From Chionis minor (taxonomy: Eukaryota; Chordata; Aves; Charadriiformes; Chionididae): a DNA stretch of 64,000 nucleotides. The translations under genes and the position numbers were made by a program. Under the pieces are notes generated by a model, which saw only the letters and a list, made by a program, of their open reading frames with translations, was not told the DNA's origin and made no database searches. The stretch is taken from positions 386,081 to 450,080 of the forward strand of contig VZSF01006979.1 of assembly GCA_013398295.1 (NCBI GenBank), written 5' to 3'. This document shows positions 13,476-28,098 of this stretch, in pieces. The stretch's first letter is position 1. Each line of letters opens with the position of its first letter.

Positions 13476-13970
13476 CTCTTACTAGTATGGCAAACATTCT
13501 TCCAGATCATTTTCCTAACCTGGGATTTCTTACAAGTACTTTTCCCTGCAGCCTGCTCTCTCAGTTTCTGCCTGAAGGGAAGCTGAGTGTAGCAAGGGTG
13601 TTCTTGAAACCAAGATTCTCCAGGGGCCAATTCATCCTTTCACACCAAGTAATGTATGTGTAGTCATACAATATACTCAATGGAGTATAAAGTAATAATA
13701 TTTGAAATTGGTTCTGCATCTAGTGCGAACAAGCCAAACCCTTTTGAAACAGGTATGAATTTAGGAGAACTGGTGCAGCAACCGTTTTTTTTTTTTTTGC
13801 CTTTTTTTTTTTAGGGGGCAATGCAGAAATGCAGTTTGTAGTAGAAGGTAAAATCTTGATAATTGAGGTCCTCTCTGCTCTATAGCTCTATTGGACTATG
13901 CACAACAAGTTTCAAATGAAAATAGATATGCTTCAGCATTCTTGTTCAGTATGTCCCTTCTCCATAGTGC
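13476..13970. other. Noncoding stretch with poly-T tracts
   Basis: Sequence upstream of the truncated CR1. It contains two long T runs around 13785-13812, separated by GCC. The frame at 13430-13630 straddles the CR1 edge and has no recognised content. Confidence 0.5.
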
Positions 13971-14075
13971 CTTATTATTATTACAATTTAATGTACTGGC
14001 ACCTAACTGGCAGAGTCAGGTTATACTCCAGTGTGCTAAACAAACATAATAAATGACATGACAGTCCCTGCCACA
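13971..14075 (+). repeat. Old SINE-like amniote repeat remnant
   Basis: The segment reads CTTATTATTATTACAATT, then CTGGCACCTAACTGGCAGAGTC, GTGTGCTAAACAAACATAATAA and GACAGTCCCTGCC. This order resembles a widespread old amniote repeat (ATTATTATT, GCGCCTAGAGGCCCC, GTGCTAGGCACTGTACAAACA, GACAGTCCCTGCCCC) known to me from reptile and bird genomes. I do not recall its Repbase name with certainty. It is highly diverged. Confidence 0.5.
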
Positions 14076-17000
14076 ATACATGGACTTCACCCTGACAGGG
14101 CTAGATCCAGTGAAGGAAAAAGCAATGATATATTCTGACAAGATTCTGAAGGTATTTAAAACAGATGGAAAACCCTAGACTCTGAGTGAATGTCCTCCTT
14201 AACTGTGTTGAATCAACACGAGGCAACTTATTTCATACAGCTTGCTGTACAGAGCCAGTCCAACAGCATGGATTTCCATACCAAAGTCTCATGGACAAGT
14301 ATGTAGACCCACATACTATGAGGCAGTGTAAACACTTACTCTCCGAGTATTTGGCTTGCCTGGTTTTATACTTTTAGTGGCACTTCCTGAAGTTCACAGC
14401 CAAGCTGTCTGCGTTGTCCAGTTTCAAAGTCTGTCTAATGACAAACAGATGTGACCTGGTCATGACAAAGTTTTGGTTGCCTTTAGAAAACAGATACAGG
14501 AATTATGGCTGCAGAAACCAAAGGCCACACTCTAGTTTGGAAGCAGACAGTTCTTTTCTGGTCCACTGAAAAAATAATCACATTTCAGACCGCTATAGAC
14601 TTTAAGCTGTGATTACTATTTTCTACTACATAGAAATAAAATTTAAAAATGAACTACTATTAAAATATCTTTAATTAATATGCATATGTCCTGCCCTACT
14701 TAGAGCCACACCACGCACAAGGATGTTTCATCTTTCCATCAATATGCATAGTCTGAAAACCCAGCCCGATACCAGCATACAAAACTTGCTCTGAATTTCT
14801 TCATATTTCTTGTTCTCGTTTTATGTAAGGTATCCAGCTGGTCATGGACAGACTTCTTAGTCTTAAAATGTGGGACATTATTTGTAACTCACTATAAACA
14901 TAAAGCACTGCTATTATTATTTGTTAACATTAGGGAAAATATGTGTTTATGTCTTCATACTGATGCACTAGGTAAGTAAACACTACATAACATAATACTA
15001 TATGCATTAAAATTATATAAGACCATGAATCTTGAGTAAATTTGCCTGCTTTGATACTGAAACAAAGGATTGCTATTCTGAACAAGAGCGTAGCACCTGC
15101 ATTTTTCACTGAAAAAACATTTTGCATAATGAATTCTCTAGGTTCCACTATTGTTCAGTGAAGTACACTCCCATGCAGAGAACTGCAGGGTAGAGATTTC
15201 AATAAGAAACTAAGTTAATTTATGACAACAGTTAAGTACTAAAAGAAAGGCATATGAAAAACTTGGTAAAACTGTGTCTGAGCACCCCATATTTCAAAGA
15301 AATGAGACCACAAGGCAGCATAGTGTTCTGTATTTACTGGGATTCTGGACACGGTGATAGACACCAGTGTAAAAAATCTACATTAGTCTTGTCAGCTATG
15401 TTAGTCTTACATAGGACAGAGTGTGCACACTCATATTTTTATCGCTCCAGATACAGTGATACGAAAACGAAGCCAGGTTCTTCTCTGTACTTCTTGCACA
15501 AGGCATCCTTCCTCAGTGAAACCAACACCATGCATTTTTAATTGTTCATGGTAGTTAAAACGGGTTATAAACCTTCAACTTTGTACAGACCTTAAATGTC
15601 ACCAATATTACCGACTGCAAAGTTAAGCCAGCTTTCACAGATGAGAAATGCCTTTAGAATAGCACTAGTGGAATTTATCCTACCAGATGAATTTCTGTTA
15701 TCTGATTGCAAAATGAATCTATTTTTTTAAACGGGTAAAGGGAAGGGACAGTCAGTCTGAGATTTACACCTGATTTGTGTTATAGTAATCTTTGAAATTA
15801 AGAAGTGTATCCTTGCATTTCATTAAATTCTGGCTAATGAGATAACTGTCTTCCCAAGGAGGGAGTGATGAAGTACTCATGCCATAAAGCATAAATTAAT
15901 GCTGCAAGGTTAAACACTGGAACTAACTCATGTTTCAACAAAAGCCCCTACCAGCAGTTAAATTAACTGACATAAATACCATAAAATCTGTCTTTATTTT
16001 AGTCTCAGATGATGCTTCTTTTTACACCCCTGCTTTCAGTTTGTATAACTCATTTTTGCACATTATTGCATGCATCATTTGCCATTTAAAGAATCAGCTA
16101 CAACGGAAAAAAGATTTAAGGAATCAAATACGCAGGGAAAAGAACCTGTAGGTATGAGGAATACCCCTATCATACCGTATTTTGCCAGTTCTCTTTAAAG
16201 AAAATACCACAATAGACAACCACAGTTCAAAGAAACAGTTAATTATGTTGAAAATAGACGAAAGAAATCTACTTTTTCAGCTTTTTGATAGACATTTTGA
16301 AAAAAATGCTAAAGAAAACCTGTGGTGATAATAGGTTTGATATATATTCTGGTAAAAATTATATCACATTAATGAGGTGGCTTAAAGGGCTCATGCATTT
16401 TGTAGGAGGCATTTCAATGTATTAGTATAATTAGCAGTGATGAGAAAACTGTTTGGAACTGAATTACCTCTCACGAGTTCATTTGAGCTATATGAAATTA
16501 CACCATGCAAGAAGGAAAATTATGGAGCCATCCAGAGAGAGTTCATGCCTGATTTGATCATAGCCACTAATTGGATGATCATTTTCGTAAAGCTTTTCAA
16601 ATGGTTGACAGTTTCTGCCTCTCATTTTTTTAATGGACTAGCTCTTTATTTCTTGCACTAAGCAACCAAACATACATTTGTTCAGGATTTTGGTGTTTCT
16701 ACAGGGACCTACAGGTGTAATTGTCACAATCTGAGCAACCTTTGTCCCCTAATTAGCTGCTTTTTGGGGACCCCTGATGAGAGTTGCTGTTCTTGTTAAC
16801 AATCTTAGAGAATACCTGATGAGTAAGACTCTCCAAAGTCTGATGCATGTCAGCAGACACCATATGACAGCAATTTAATGAAGTTAAAAACTGACCTGAT
16901 TCTGATGGCTGGAGTAGCATCTGTGTTGTATAGCTTTTGAATTCTGTTAGTCTTTTTTTTTTTAACATGAATTGGGTGTTCTGGTGAAGGATAACAGAAA

Positions 17001-17974
17001 GGTAAAGGATATGGGAAGGAAAGCTTATTAATGGAAATACTTTATGAGCTCTCTTTCTGTCCTTCCTAATATCCAGTAACACTGAGCGAAATGAAATGGT
17101 GCTAACCTTCTTCATATATTTTAAATGAGATGCCTAATATGTAAAATACTTGATTTGGGAGCTGTTAAGCATTTAACTCAGATCTGTTTTATTGTTTTGT
17201 TAATAATATTCTCAGTAGTTTTTGCACTGGAATTTTTTTTTTAATTATCCTTTACCTTTATTTAATGCAAACATTTTGCAGTAATGTTTAGACTTAGTGT
17301 CACCCCAAGTCTGAAAATTTATTAACTAAAACCAGTACTTTCCACAAAATTATAGCTAGGTTACAAAGTCAGAAAGGAAAACAGAAAAAGAAAGATTGTC
17401 CAGTTTCTTAAAAGAAAAATGGAGCAATAAGCTTAAGAATACTTTACTTCTATGTTAAGATACAATTTGATGTGGGTAATCCTTCTGAAGTACACAAGTT
17501 CATGTATAGTATTTCTGTGGACTGTTTTTGGAAATATTTTTGCAGCCTCTTGTAGGAACAGAGGCTCTTTCTGACTTTCTCTATTTACCAAAAATTTTCA
17601 TAAGCCTTCTAGCAATCACTTCTGGAGACAACACTAGCACTTATTTAGATTCTATTAGTAGATAAATATAGATTTATGCAAGAGTATTATCATCACATAG
17701 AGTATTTTGTTTTCATATAGTTCTGACATTCTATCAGACTTTAAAGAAAGATATACAAAATGTTATTTAATACTTTTAAACTTTATTATATTCCCCGAAT
17801 TCTGCTGCAGTGAAGAGATACCTTCACAAAAACACTGAAGACTCAAAGAAATCCCTAGAAAAACAGTGGTTCATAAATGTCTCTTAATTGAGTCATGGTT
17901 TGAAACATTGTTTACAAGAATTTTTAGTAAGAGTCTGGTTAGGAGGTTGCACATTGCAATCATACAGGAGTCTA
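14076..17974. other. Noncoding stretch, nothing firmly recognised
   Basis: AT-rich sequence with chance-length frames; the longest is 120 codons on the minus strand at 16753-17115, with no recognisable domain. At 15361-15378 ACACCAGTGTAAAAAATC resembles part of the palindromic amniote repeat. No gene, RNA or CR1 copy was recognised. Confidence 0.5.
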
Positions 17975-18625
17975 AAAGAGAGTTACCACAATGTGTACTC
18001 ACAGCCCAGAGGGCCAACTGTGCCCTGGGATGCATCAAAAGAAAGGTGTCCAGCAGGTCAAGGGAGATGATTCTGCCCCTCTACTCTGCTCTCGTGAGAG
18101 CCCACCTGGAGTACTGTGTCCAGCTCTGGAGCCCCCAACATAAGACGCACATGGACCTGTTGGAGCGGGTCCAGAGGAGGGCCAGAAAGATGATCAGAGG
18201 GCTGGAGCACCTCCCCTGTGAGGACAGACTGAGAGAGTTGGGGTTGTTGAGCCTGGAGAAGAGAAGGCTCTGCAGAGACCTTATTACAACCTTTCAGTAC
18301 TTAAAGGGGGCTTATAAGAAAGATGGGGAACTTTTTAGCCAGGCCTGTTGCGACAGGACAAGGGGTAATGGTTTTAAACTAAAAGAGGGTAGATTTAGGC
18401 TAGATATAAGGAAGAAATTTCTTACACTGAGGGTAGTGAAACACTGGAACAGGTTGCCCGTGAGAGGTGGAAGGTGCTTAATCCCTGGAAACATTCAAGG
18501 TCAGCTTGCACAGGGCTCTGTGCAACCTGACCTAGCTGAAGTTGTTCCTGCTTATTGCAGGGGGGTTGGACTAGATGACCTTCGATGGTCCCTTCCGATC
18601 CAAACTATTCTCTGATGCTATGACA
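17975..18625 (+). mobile_element. CR1 LINE fragment with open pol 3' frame
   Basis: A sense-strand 3' fragment of a CR1 retrotransposon. The 249-codon frame (17866-18615) begins in unrelated flank and enters CR1 near 17985. It then reads through typical C-terminal pol sequence: AQRANCALGCIKR, SRSREMILPLYSALVRAHLE, DLLERVQRRARKMIRGLEHL, RLRELGLLSLEKRRL, SDRTRGNGFK-like CDRTRGNGFK, and KHWNRLP. It continues open through the usual 3' untranslated part (GGGGGGTTGGACTAGATGACCTT). The element ends at about ATTCTCTGATGCTATGA, a decayed form of the 8-bp tail repeat. There is no reverse-transcriptase catalytic core, so it cannot encode an active enzyme. The absence of stops suggests it is younger than the other copies. 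The 5' edge is approximate. Confidence 0.95.
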
Positions 18626-21600
18626 CAGTACAGGAAGAACATATGTGTTCAGAAGTATGTTTGAAGAACACGTACACTGTGCTAGTATTCTTACAGCAAA
18701 TAGAACAACAACTGGTATTGCAAATGCCTTAGTTTATGTTGTTCTTGCCTCTAATCCAGCAGACAATTGTCTACCAATGCACTCCGTAATCCTTTGGTCA
18801 CTTGAATGTTGAATGTCACATGGAAGACAAAAGCAGCACGCCCTTTTATATCTCATAATAATTAATCCAGGGAATTCACAAAAGTTAGAAATACGGAAAA
18901 GTACTATTAGATCATTGCGGTCAAATGCAATGTAGACCCCCCATTTCCAAATGAAATCATACTCTTAAAGAACACATGTAAATGGTAATAATATTATAAG
19001 AATGTTAATTTAAATATCTTTCTAGAGGATGTTATCAATGTAAAGTAAAATTATTTCAATGATAAAAGATTATTTTTTAACTGCAACCTCATAGTAAGGT
19101 TGGCAATTTTTATCCATTATGCAGCAATTAATCAAATAATATTAATATCATGTAATCTTACAGAAACTTGGCAACATGTTACAGTTTCTCCAAAAAGCCA
19201 CTTAGAGATTATTTCCACTTCACAGCCTACACCTCCACAGACATTCATACCGCTGCTTCACTGCAGTTGAGTTGGGTTAATTTTTCAGATGCAAGAATCA
19301 TGTGCCTTTGTGTACATGAAACTGATTGTTTTGCTGAGGAGTCTTTCAACTACCTGAGGCAACAGAACAACGTTTCTTTGCAGGTACTCCATGGAAGAAA
19401 AAAATGAGCTCAATCAAACAGAATGTTGAAGCTAAGATTTCATAACAGGAGAGGTTTGTATGTTAAGCAAAGCAAACAAAAGCTCTATTGCAGATGTTTA
19501 TTTCATTAAGAAATTAAAGCTGGCAGGCTTTCATTTTGATCATAGCTGTATTGGTGTAAACTCAGTTTCTGTGAGCTGTATTACTTCAGTTTTTATGGTT
19601 GTAATATAAGAATTCTGCAGATACTTTTTCTCATTGATCTCATTCTGAATGTCCCAAGCACTGTGTACCCATACGTGGTTTGGGAAAGAATTGTCATTAG
19701 TTTTATATTTTGTAACACTGGATGTTTATTCTTATAGAGGAAACATGCTATAATGATAATGAAGGTAATAATTCAAATAGGAATGAGACAGAGTGAGGAT
19801 TACAAAAGCAGCAGGCTCAGAGAGTGAAACTTCAGAACCTTGTTTTTAACCTCCTGTCTAAGAAGTGGCTTGATACATCAAAGTGTAAAATGCACACAGA
19901 AATCAAAGTTGGGGAAGGTTTGTTTATTTCTGAAGAGCCGTTTAAACTCTTCCCAACACTTGTACTGTGAAGATGGTGTCATTGTACCAGGAATGGGCTT
20001 TATGCAACCTTTGTAGTCCTTCGGTGGGATACAAGGCAATCAGTAGGCAGAAGTGAGGCAGAGGGCTCAGATGTAACTGAGATGACTATACTTCCAAAAT
20101 ATAGATTCAAATGGGGCAGAACCATGGCCATGAAAAAAAAGCATATAGTTTGGAAGATTTAGCACAGCATTTCTCTGAAGTACGCATTGCCTATGCCATT
20201 TTTGTCAAAGAGAATTAAATTACTGCAATACCCTTAAAAGGTTAAAAATCAACACATGCACTTTTGTTGGAAGATATATCAAGAAATCAGACACTGGCAA
20301 TACAGTCCCTGCAATCTATTAATATAAGGCACTGGAGCACTCTAATTTTTGTGAAATAGTAGAACTCCCCAAGAACAACAGTATAACCACTGCAAACGTG
20401 TAAAGTACACCATCCTTTGTCCAGGATTTGTCCTTTGTTGGACTTCTGGCTAGCACTAAAATCTGCATGGTAGGGTTTGAGTAATAATTTAAAATGTATT
20501 GTTTAGAATTTGTTATCCAGAGAATAAGAATACAAAGATCTTTTAAATTATGTTAAACTTTTAGCCATTACTTATTCTTCATAATAACGACCTTCTCTAC
20601 TTCACTTCTTTCACCAGAAATATAACTTCTATTGTTATCATCACAACGCTAAGGAATGCAGAAATTAATAGCAATGAGACGGTAAATGGCCCACAGAACC
20701 AATCCGTCAGACTTCAAGTAATTTTATTTATGGGAGATCTTTAAATAAACCAGAGAAAATAGTATCTTCCTCCCTGGGAATATCTTTCTTTAACTGAGAA
20801 AATTATTTGTCTTTTTTTTTTTAATCATCATATTTAATGGGGGTTGGAGGGTAGAAACAGATTCCTCGAAGTCAGCAGTAACTCAAAGAAATTTTCCTGA
20901 GAAAGACTTCAAGCAATTCCCTAAGCAGCCTGACCCAGGATCTTAGCCCTGAAGGCTTTTGCACAGCCACCAGTTTCACCACTAGTGGAGACAGCTACAC
21001 TTCCAGATGTTGAGGTTGGAAAAAATCTGTTCCCAAGACTCAGCATCTGCTTCCTGAAATCAGCTAAGTCTTGTGTGAATTGATAAGAATATTCAGCAAA
21101 AGAAAGCAAATAAAAATATTGCTTTCTATAGAATAAAATCCACAGTGTTGGAGTTTATACAGCTTCCTTTCGATGACAAAATTCAATTCAATAAGAGAAA
21201 TGCAAAAGACCTCTGAAACTTACAAAGAATGTCAACTTATGGGTACTAAAATATAGGTATACAAATTAGGCCAAGAAAGCCTCAAAGATATAGTTGTGTA
21301 CTTTGCAGGTGCTTTTTACAACTCAAAAAGCTGCATTTGAAAACTCTGAATTACTGAATGTATGAGCTATTTTGCTAAAGGAATACACTTTCTTTTTTAA
21401 GGTTAGGCTTTTAAAAACCTTATTGAAGTGAAGAGGTGGGCAAAACGGGCATGTTCATTTTCCAGTCAGGGAATTTATTGAATAGGTATTACCAGTTATC
21501 AGCCACTGGTCAATTTTATAAACCAGGTACTTGACTGTTTTTCTAAATAACCGGCAAGTGTATTCATTTTGCCCAATTTTACATATAGAAAAGGGCCTAT

Positions 21601-24600
21601 TACTACTTTTTCAAAGATTCTGCTCCTGGAGACATTATATTATCAAGTCTAATATCTTTCTCCCTGAAAGGTGTATTACATTTAGCATACTAATCAGAGG
21701 GGAAAAAAATTGTGCATCACATTATTTTTAGCCCAGCTGGTGAAATCTCAAAAATTTGTGAAATCTAATTCGCACAGCATACAAAGTCAAAAATGATAAA
21801 AGGCAACATTCATCCCCGTTAATAGCTCTAGTGACTTCAATGGAATTACAGCAAGAACAAATTTGGCCCAGTCTCCTCAGCACAACAGACTGTTCACATG
21901 TGCTGCAGAACTCCTTCTGGGTCTGTGCCACAGGTCTTTTTTTTTTTTTTAACGCAGAAAAAGTCTTAAAATTAGGAAATAAGAAGAGAAAGATCTGCTC
22001 ATGTGATCAGGTATCTTTTTTACCCATTAGTAAGAATTTTCTTCTGAGACAAAAAAAGGAAAGAGTGACTATGTTTAATTGTTTGCAAAATACCAAATTC
22101 TAGCAGTATGAGTGCTAGAATTCATGGCACATGTGAACATGTTTGCAGAAGTTTAATCCACATGAAGGAACAACAACCATGGTCTTCTTCATATAGATGT
22201 CATATTATCCTGTTCAAAATACTCCAGACCCACTTCTGAAAAAACCTCTCAAAATTCCTTCTATAAAGCAGAAAGAGAATTTTGCATTTTCATCTCAGAC
22301 AGTTTGTTTGCCCCATGTATAAAGCCTTTGCTCAGAGTCATATCAGATATTCTAGAACTGTTACTGATTTATGGGTTAAACTTCTTTATTTATCCCATTT
22401 CAGTCACCCCATTCAATCAAACTGTTGATCAATGACAATAAAAATCTGACCATGACTCCAAGAGTTTGGCTTTTCAAATCTTTGTTAGCTCTCAATGTTG
22501 ATAATAATATTGAGTATTGACAGGATCTAGTCAAGAGGGAAAAAAAATGTTAAAGTTACACACTTCTAAACCCGCACTATACTTTCTTTAGATATTATAA
22601 TACTCGTTATACTGTTATTGAGTAGTAACCATTCTTGCATAAGCCCAGATTCAAAGAGTACTGAAATCAATTGTATTTGTCAATTTTCATGCACTTTAGA
22701 AAAGGCCCTTACGTAGTCAAACTATTAGCATATATTTTTAGTAGAAGTTAGTTTCATGTGCTACTTGCTACAAGATTTATCCAAGTGAAAAAGAGTCTTT
22801 TTGCAAACATGTATTAGCTACAGTGAAGAATCAACTCCTTCCTACTCCAGCTACAAATTAAAAACCCTACTCCATTTAAAGCCACAGGAAAGTAATTAAC
22901 TGTAACACACACTGCACCTTCTCTACAAAGATACAAACTATGCTTTGTGAATTAGTATCCTCGCAGATGTGTAATTTGCCTGTGCATCAGTTCATACTTA
23001 AGTTGATGTTTGTATGTGTGTCTCACTTTGTCCTTTGCTCAGCATGTATAGCAACATCTACATTACGGGGTGTTTATTTTAAAACATGAAATACGAATAT
23101 AAAGTTGAATATCACTGAGTAGCCATTTAATGTAAATGTATTTATAAACTCTAATATATTAATTGTATAGAACTATATTACAACTTTTTAACAGTTTTGG
23201 CTCTTGGCTAACAACATGTATTCTCAAAGTGGCTTCTGATAAGATGTATCTTAGAAAGTTCCAAAATAAAAAGGTCTAGTGCCAATGTAATAGAAAATAA
23301 CTTTGCCAAGCCTTTTTTAGATCTCTTCTTCCTTTTGATAGAACACTGTTGGGTACAATATCAACAAAATTATCTGATTGTGCATGAAAATCAGGTTGCA
23401 TTTAAACTTAAGACAGCATTTCACTCATTGCTCTGTCAATTCAAAGGCTCATCATGGTGTCACCAAAGAAAACACACAGTGGCATTTCCATTAAGGATTG
23501 CAAACGCTGGGTCTGACAGTACATTGTTACACGCAGGTTGTGATACAGTTGCCCCATTTGTTACTACTTTATACTTCTCTGCTTTAGCACTGTAAGGTGC
23601 TATTTTCTGTAAGAAAATATTTTACCATGTCCATGTTACTCAGAGTAATTTATAAAAATAATTCTGGAGATTATTTAAACAATTTTAAGTTCTGGGGGAA
23701 AAAGCGTTTTCAGTTTGTGCTCACACTGAATTGATATTGTCATTCAAAACCCCTAACATTGGACCAGATGAAGGGGCTTCTTGTTTTCCTTCCCAGATTC
23801 ATCTCCAAAACACCATAGACAATGGACACTGCTAAGCCTGGCCTCAGCTTCCACTTCAGACAGATGCAGATTTGTTTCACTTGATTTGTTCCATGAGACT
23901 TTAGAATACCTGCCTAGCTGAACATTTTTTTTGTACCTTTGCAAGTTTTGGGCAGTACCTAAACCAGTCTTTCAACATTTGCACTGCAAAACAGGAACTT
24001 CCTGATTGATCCTCCAACATAAGCATCCCTTGATTCATTACAAGGGCCTTTTCAGACTCCTTTCACTGTAAAGGAAAGCAGGAGATCTCCTTCATGGTCC
24101 AGCAATGCATCCTGAGAAAACTATTTCTTCGCAAGCCCATTTTCAGACTCATCTTCTGCCCTTTTATTCTGCTGTCTTTTCCACCCTGTTGCTGTCAAAA
24201 ACTGCTCCTCAGAGAACTTTTCTGTAAGCTGGAGAATTTTCCATTCATTTCCAGCAATTGCTTCCATGAGATAACCATATACATACATATGTACATACAT
24301 TAAAAGAAATCTAAATCTTTAAAACTTATTACTTTATTTGTTAATGTTATTCAATATTTTTTACTCTTTCATGGTGAAATGGGGACCTTTAATCAAATTA
24401 ATAGTGTGCTTATGAATGGAGTTTCAGTGTCAGGGCAAAGTCTTCCCTCTTTCTTTTCCACAGCAATAGTAGCAGGACTTTTTTTCAGCCTCTTCACTTG
24501 GAAAAGACACTATTACCTAATGAGAGGGCACTGACAAGAATTCCACATTCCTACTGCTAACTGAAATCTGCCAAGACTGGCTTGCTTCTTCGCTGTATTT

Positions 24601-27600
24601 TCTCTGCCAGAATTTTCCTGATTCTTTTTCCAATTCTTCATGAATCTATGGTGAGAACAAATGCAGAAAAAGCAGCATAAGGAAGACGCTTCAGCCTTGC
24701 TAAGATTTGGCTTATTATCATGAGTTTTCCTTTTTTTCATTCACCCTCCTGCTCCTTCTCCCCAAAAGTACAAATTTTGGGTTTTGAATATCTCTCTGTC
24801 TTTGAAAAATATTTCAGATCAGTTTCAAGTTCCTCATATCAGTCGTAAGAATTAGAAACTTTCTTTTTGTTTCTGGAACTGAAGAAGGGCTTCTTCAGGC
24901 CACTTCAAGCTTAAGTGATGCTCTCCACACTGGAGCTCAGTTGCAGTTAACTGTAGAGACTGTAGGTTTAGCAGAACTTTGATATTTTACCATGCTAATA
25001 TTTAACAGCTGCATGTTAGCAGTGCTGAAAATACAGAGCCTACCCAGATTGGGATGAACTGAAGGATTGCTGTGAAAGACATACCAGTTTTAAGACTGAA
25101 ACTACTTCATATGACCTTAACCCTCTGTAATGTTACCTACATAGAAAGATGCACTAATAAAATTAAGTTATAAACACTTTTAAAAAGCCAGCATGTTCCC
25201 AGTATTTGAGGCTTGTTAATTTTTCAATTCAGAGAAAGCATTTTTAATCATTAGAGATACAAGCGAAAGTCATGGGAGTAGAACAGAAGCAGAGTCCCCA
25301 GGGACATCTAAATGACAGGGAGATAAAGCATTACTTGTACTGAATATGCTCAGTTCACTTGGAAGAGAAGGGCTACATACTCAACCTATGTAAATAAACA
25401 TAATTCAAATTAAGTCAATGGTGCTACCACCATTTATACCAGCCACAGTTGTAGCTCAAGATACATTCCCCAATTTGTTTATCATATACAGATAAAACCT
25501 CCTAATGTACATTTGTAACAGGAGGTAAAAATCAATAGACACTGTGACACTAACTACACACAAACACTGATAATACAATATATTTCTTTCTTCTGCCTGG
25601 AAGCACTTAAAAGAAAAAGGAAAGCACTTAAGAATATTAATCATTTGTGGACCATTTCATTACATTGCAAATGTTACGGTGAAGTGACTTGTGAGTAGCT
25701 TGATACTATTGCGTATTATACAATGATTTACCATAACTGCTCATATTCTATTTCATTACTCTCTGCTTTCATAAGCATACATTTGTAAAAGGTTTACAAT
25801 ATTTGATTCGTATTTAAAAGAAAAATCAAAACAAAGCGTATGTCTCATTGTATTTGCGTGTCAACAGCACTATCGCAGCAGAAAGATTTGTGCCCAGTGT
25901 TTACTGAATGGTGTCACATGCTACTTTAACTTACAACATCATGTGCATTTAGCTGCCAGAATCAGTCCTTTTTCTCTAGGTGCCATGGCCACAGAAGTAT
26001 AACAGCAGGAGCTTCAGCTATGTCTTGGGTTAGTATATTCCAATAAACAGTAATACTCCAATAGCATGGGTGTCATTCTTATCTGAAATTTAGGCTGCAT
26101 CTCCATGAGGAGTATGTAATGCCATTGATATTCTGGTTTCAGCTATACTATTGGTAACAATTGTGAGAGCAGCTAATCTTTCAAGCACAGAACTACATTT
26201 CAAGCACAGTTACTACTACTAGGGTTTATTTTTTATTCTGGAAAAGAAAAAGCAGAAATCTAGGTGTCCACATCAAGCAATGTTTGTATAAAGTATCTGG
26301 TACTTTCAGGAGCACCTTCACAGTCCTTCAGTGCCTGCCTTGTAATTACTTGCCTGCCCTGTCCAAACAGTTTGGTCAGAGCCACTGCTTTGACTTGTCT
26401 GATGGACCTCAGCAAATCCCACAGAAATATCACTCAAAGAATGTTTCTAAGTGGGATAGGAAAGGTAGAACTCTAATGTGGCATCCCTATTTCTAATCAA
26501 AGTAATAAGCCAGTGTCAACTTGCTATGCTAGACAACAAAGACAGTATTTTCCCTAGAGAAAAGGCTGACTTTACATTTCTACAGGTCCAGTTCATCAGG
26601 TAACTGTCTTCTGCACTGCTCTCCAACTTATCCCTGTTGAATGATAATGCTGTGTCCACACTGCTAGACAGACACACATTAGAAAGAAAATTACTCCACA
26701 CACTAAAGAGTATTTAACAGAGAATTGGAAATAGTCTCTCCTTTTCCTGTGTGCTCTTGGATTTCAATTCAGTAATTAAGGAACATTAGTTGGAAAAATG
26801 TATGAGAGTAGACTGTTCAGAGGTTTTACCAGAAAACCAAATAGGTTGCACACATTAACACAACTACCGAATATCCCTGTCTGTTCTTTAGCACACTTGG
26901 GAGTCCATATCAATACAGCAACATCGTCTGCTGGCTCAAACCTCGCTCAATGTATCAGGTGTAATATGAAATGCACAAGGAGTCAGTACTACTTTTTTTA
27001 AAAAAAAAAAAAATCTGTTGAAAAGAATACTGTGCATACAAGAATGTAAGAATCATGCAGCGGAGAAATGTCCCATGCAAAAGAACTGGGCAAGAAGGAA
27101 TGCTGTGCTGTAGCACCATGTTAAAGTGGGAAGCAGCGTTTTGTGTTCTTTCTTTTGTTCAGATTTCAGTTTCAGTTCCTGGAAATCTTTACTGCTGAGT
27201 GATGAAGTACTGCTATTGATTTTTTTGAATCAAAACTGTGTGAAAAAGTAGAATTTCTGAATTGTTTCCCCACCTAAGCTGATACTTAGACGGTAGCTGA
27301 TTTGGAATACAAGTCTCTCAAGATCTCAAGTCTCTTGTTGTGTTTCACGTTTGGTATTTAAATTAAGCATTTGTCATCTATATGTGGCATTCCACCACTG
27401 CTACTAACAGAGCAATAAAAATCAGTGGCAGAGTTGTAATGATCTGAAATTAAAAAGCTTACTGTAGAAAGGGTAGGATTTTGCACAATGTCATATATTT
27501 AAATATAATATATTTAAATATAAAATAATTGGCATTTCATTTCAATTACACGTCTTTTCAATCTAAGAGAGCACAACATCCACAGGAACCAAGCAAAACA

Positions 27601-28098
27601 CTTATTTTCTCTATCTGAAGGTCAAGTTAAAAACCTTGACTGCCATTATTTTGGTTTTAATCACCTCCTTGCCCCCCAAAAACCTCTCAAGCGTACAACA
27701 ATTATTGTACATTTGTGAAGTTTTTATTGCTAAAAACCTTATTTACATTTCATTGCAGTGAACGGGAGCAGCTCCTTGAATGAGTGCTCGCTGAGATTCC
27801 ATTAGATTATAATTCATTTCATAGACATTTTTAAAACGGTAGTGAGATAGTTTCAACATCTGTTATTTTGCCCAATCCATTGAAGACTCTGTTGAATGAA
27901 TGGGGTGCATGACAACAGAAAGCCAAGGTGACAGGCTTAGATTAAACTAATACACCAACAATAGTATAATTAGTCAAGTACTAACAGAAAACTACACTTG
28001 TATTGAATCCTAGAAATAGCTGAAAGTAAAAGGAAATCCCATAACAATGCATTGGTTTGATAATAGCAACGAATGATTTAATGAAAGAATAAACATTC
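18626..28098. other. Noncoding stretch with old repeat traces only
   Basis: AT-rich DNA; all frames are 60-90 codons without recognisable content. Diverged pieces resembling the palindromic amniote repeat occur at 21831-21871 and 22641-22672 (AGCCCAGATTCAAAGAGTAC, TGAAATCAATTG). A 19-bp tandem duplication (TTTCAAGCACAG in both copies) starts at 26179. An A-tract follows TTTTTTT at 26994-27013. The AT-rich, interrupted direct repeat TATATTTAAATATAATATAT lies at about 27493-27512. No gene was recognised. Confidence 0.5.
21831..21871. repeat. Fragment of old amniote repeat
   Basis: The sequence GTGACTTCAATGGAATTACA followed by GCAAGAACAAATTTGGCCCAG resembles one arm of a palindromic amniote repeat whose arms contain TTGACTTCAATGG and end in (A/T)CTGGCCC. 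The match is to recalled consensus only, and the overlapping 90-codon frame (21831-22103) is not considered coding. Confidence 0.4.

Noticed and set aside
13201..13630. Open frames of 94 and 109 codons on plus and 66 codons on minus
   Set aside because: They lie over the antisense CR1 or its edge; the plus-strand frames are antisense shadows of CR1 pol.
27759..27810. Possible exon after ATTTACATTTCATTGCAG
   Set aside because: All frames stop within about 15 codons and no donor follows; the words resemble a diverged amniote repeat.
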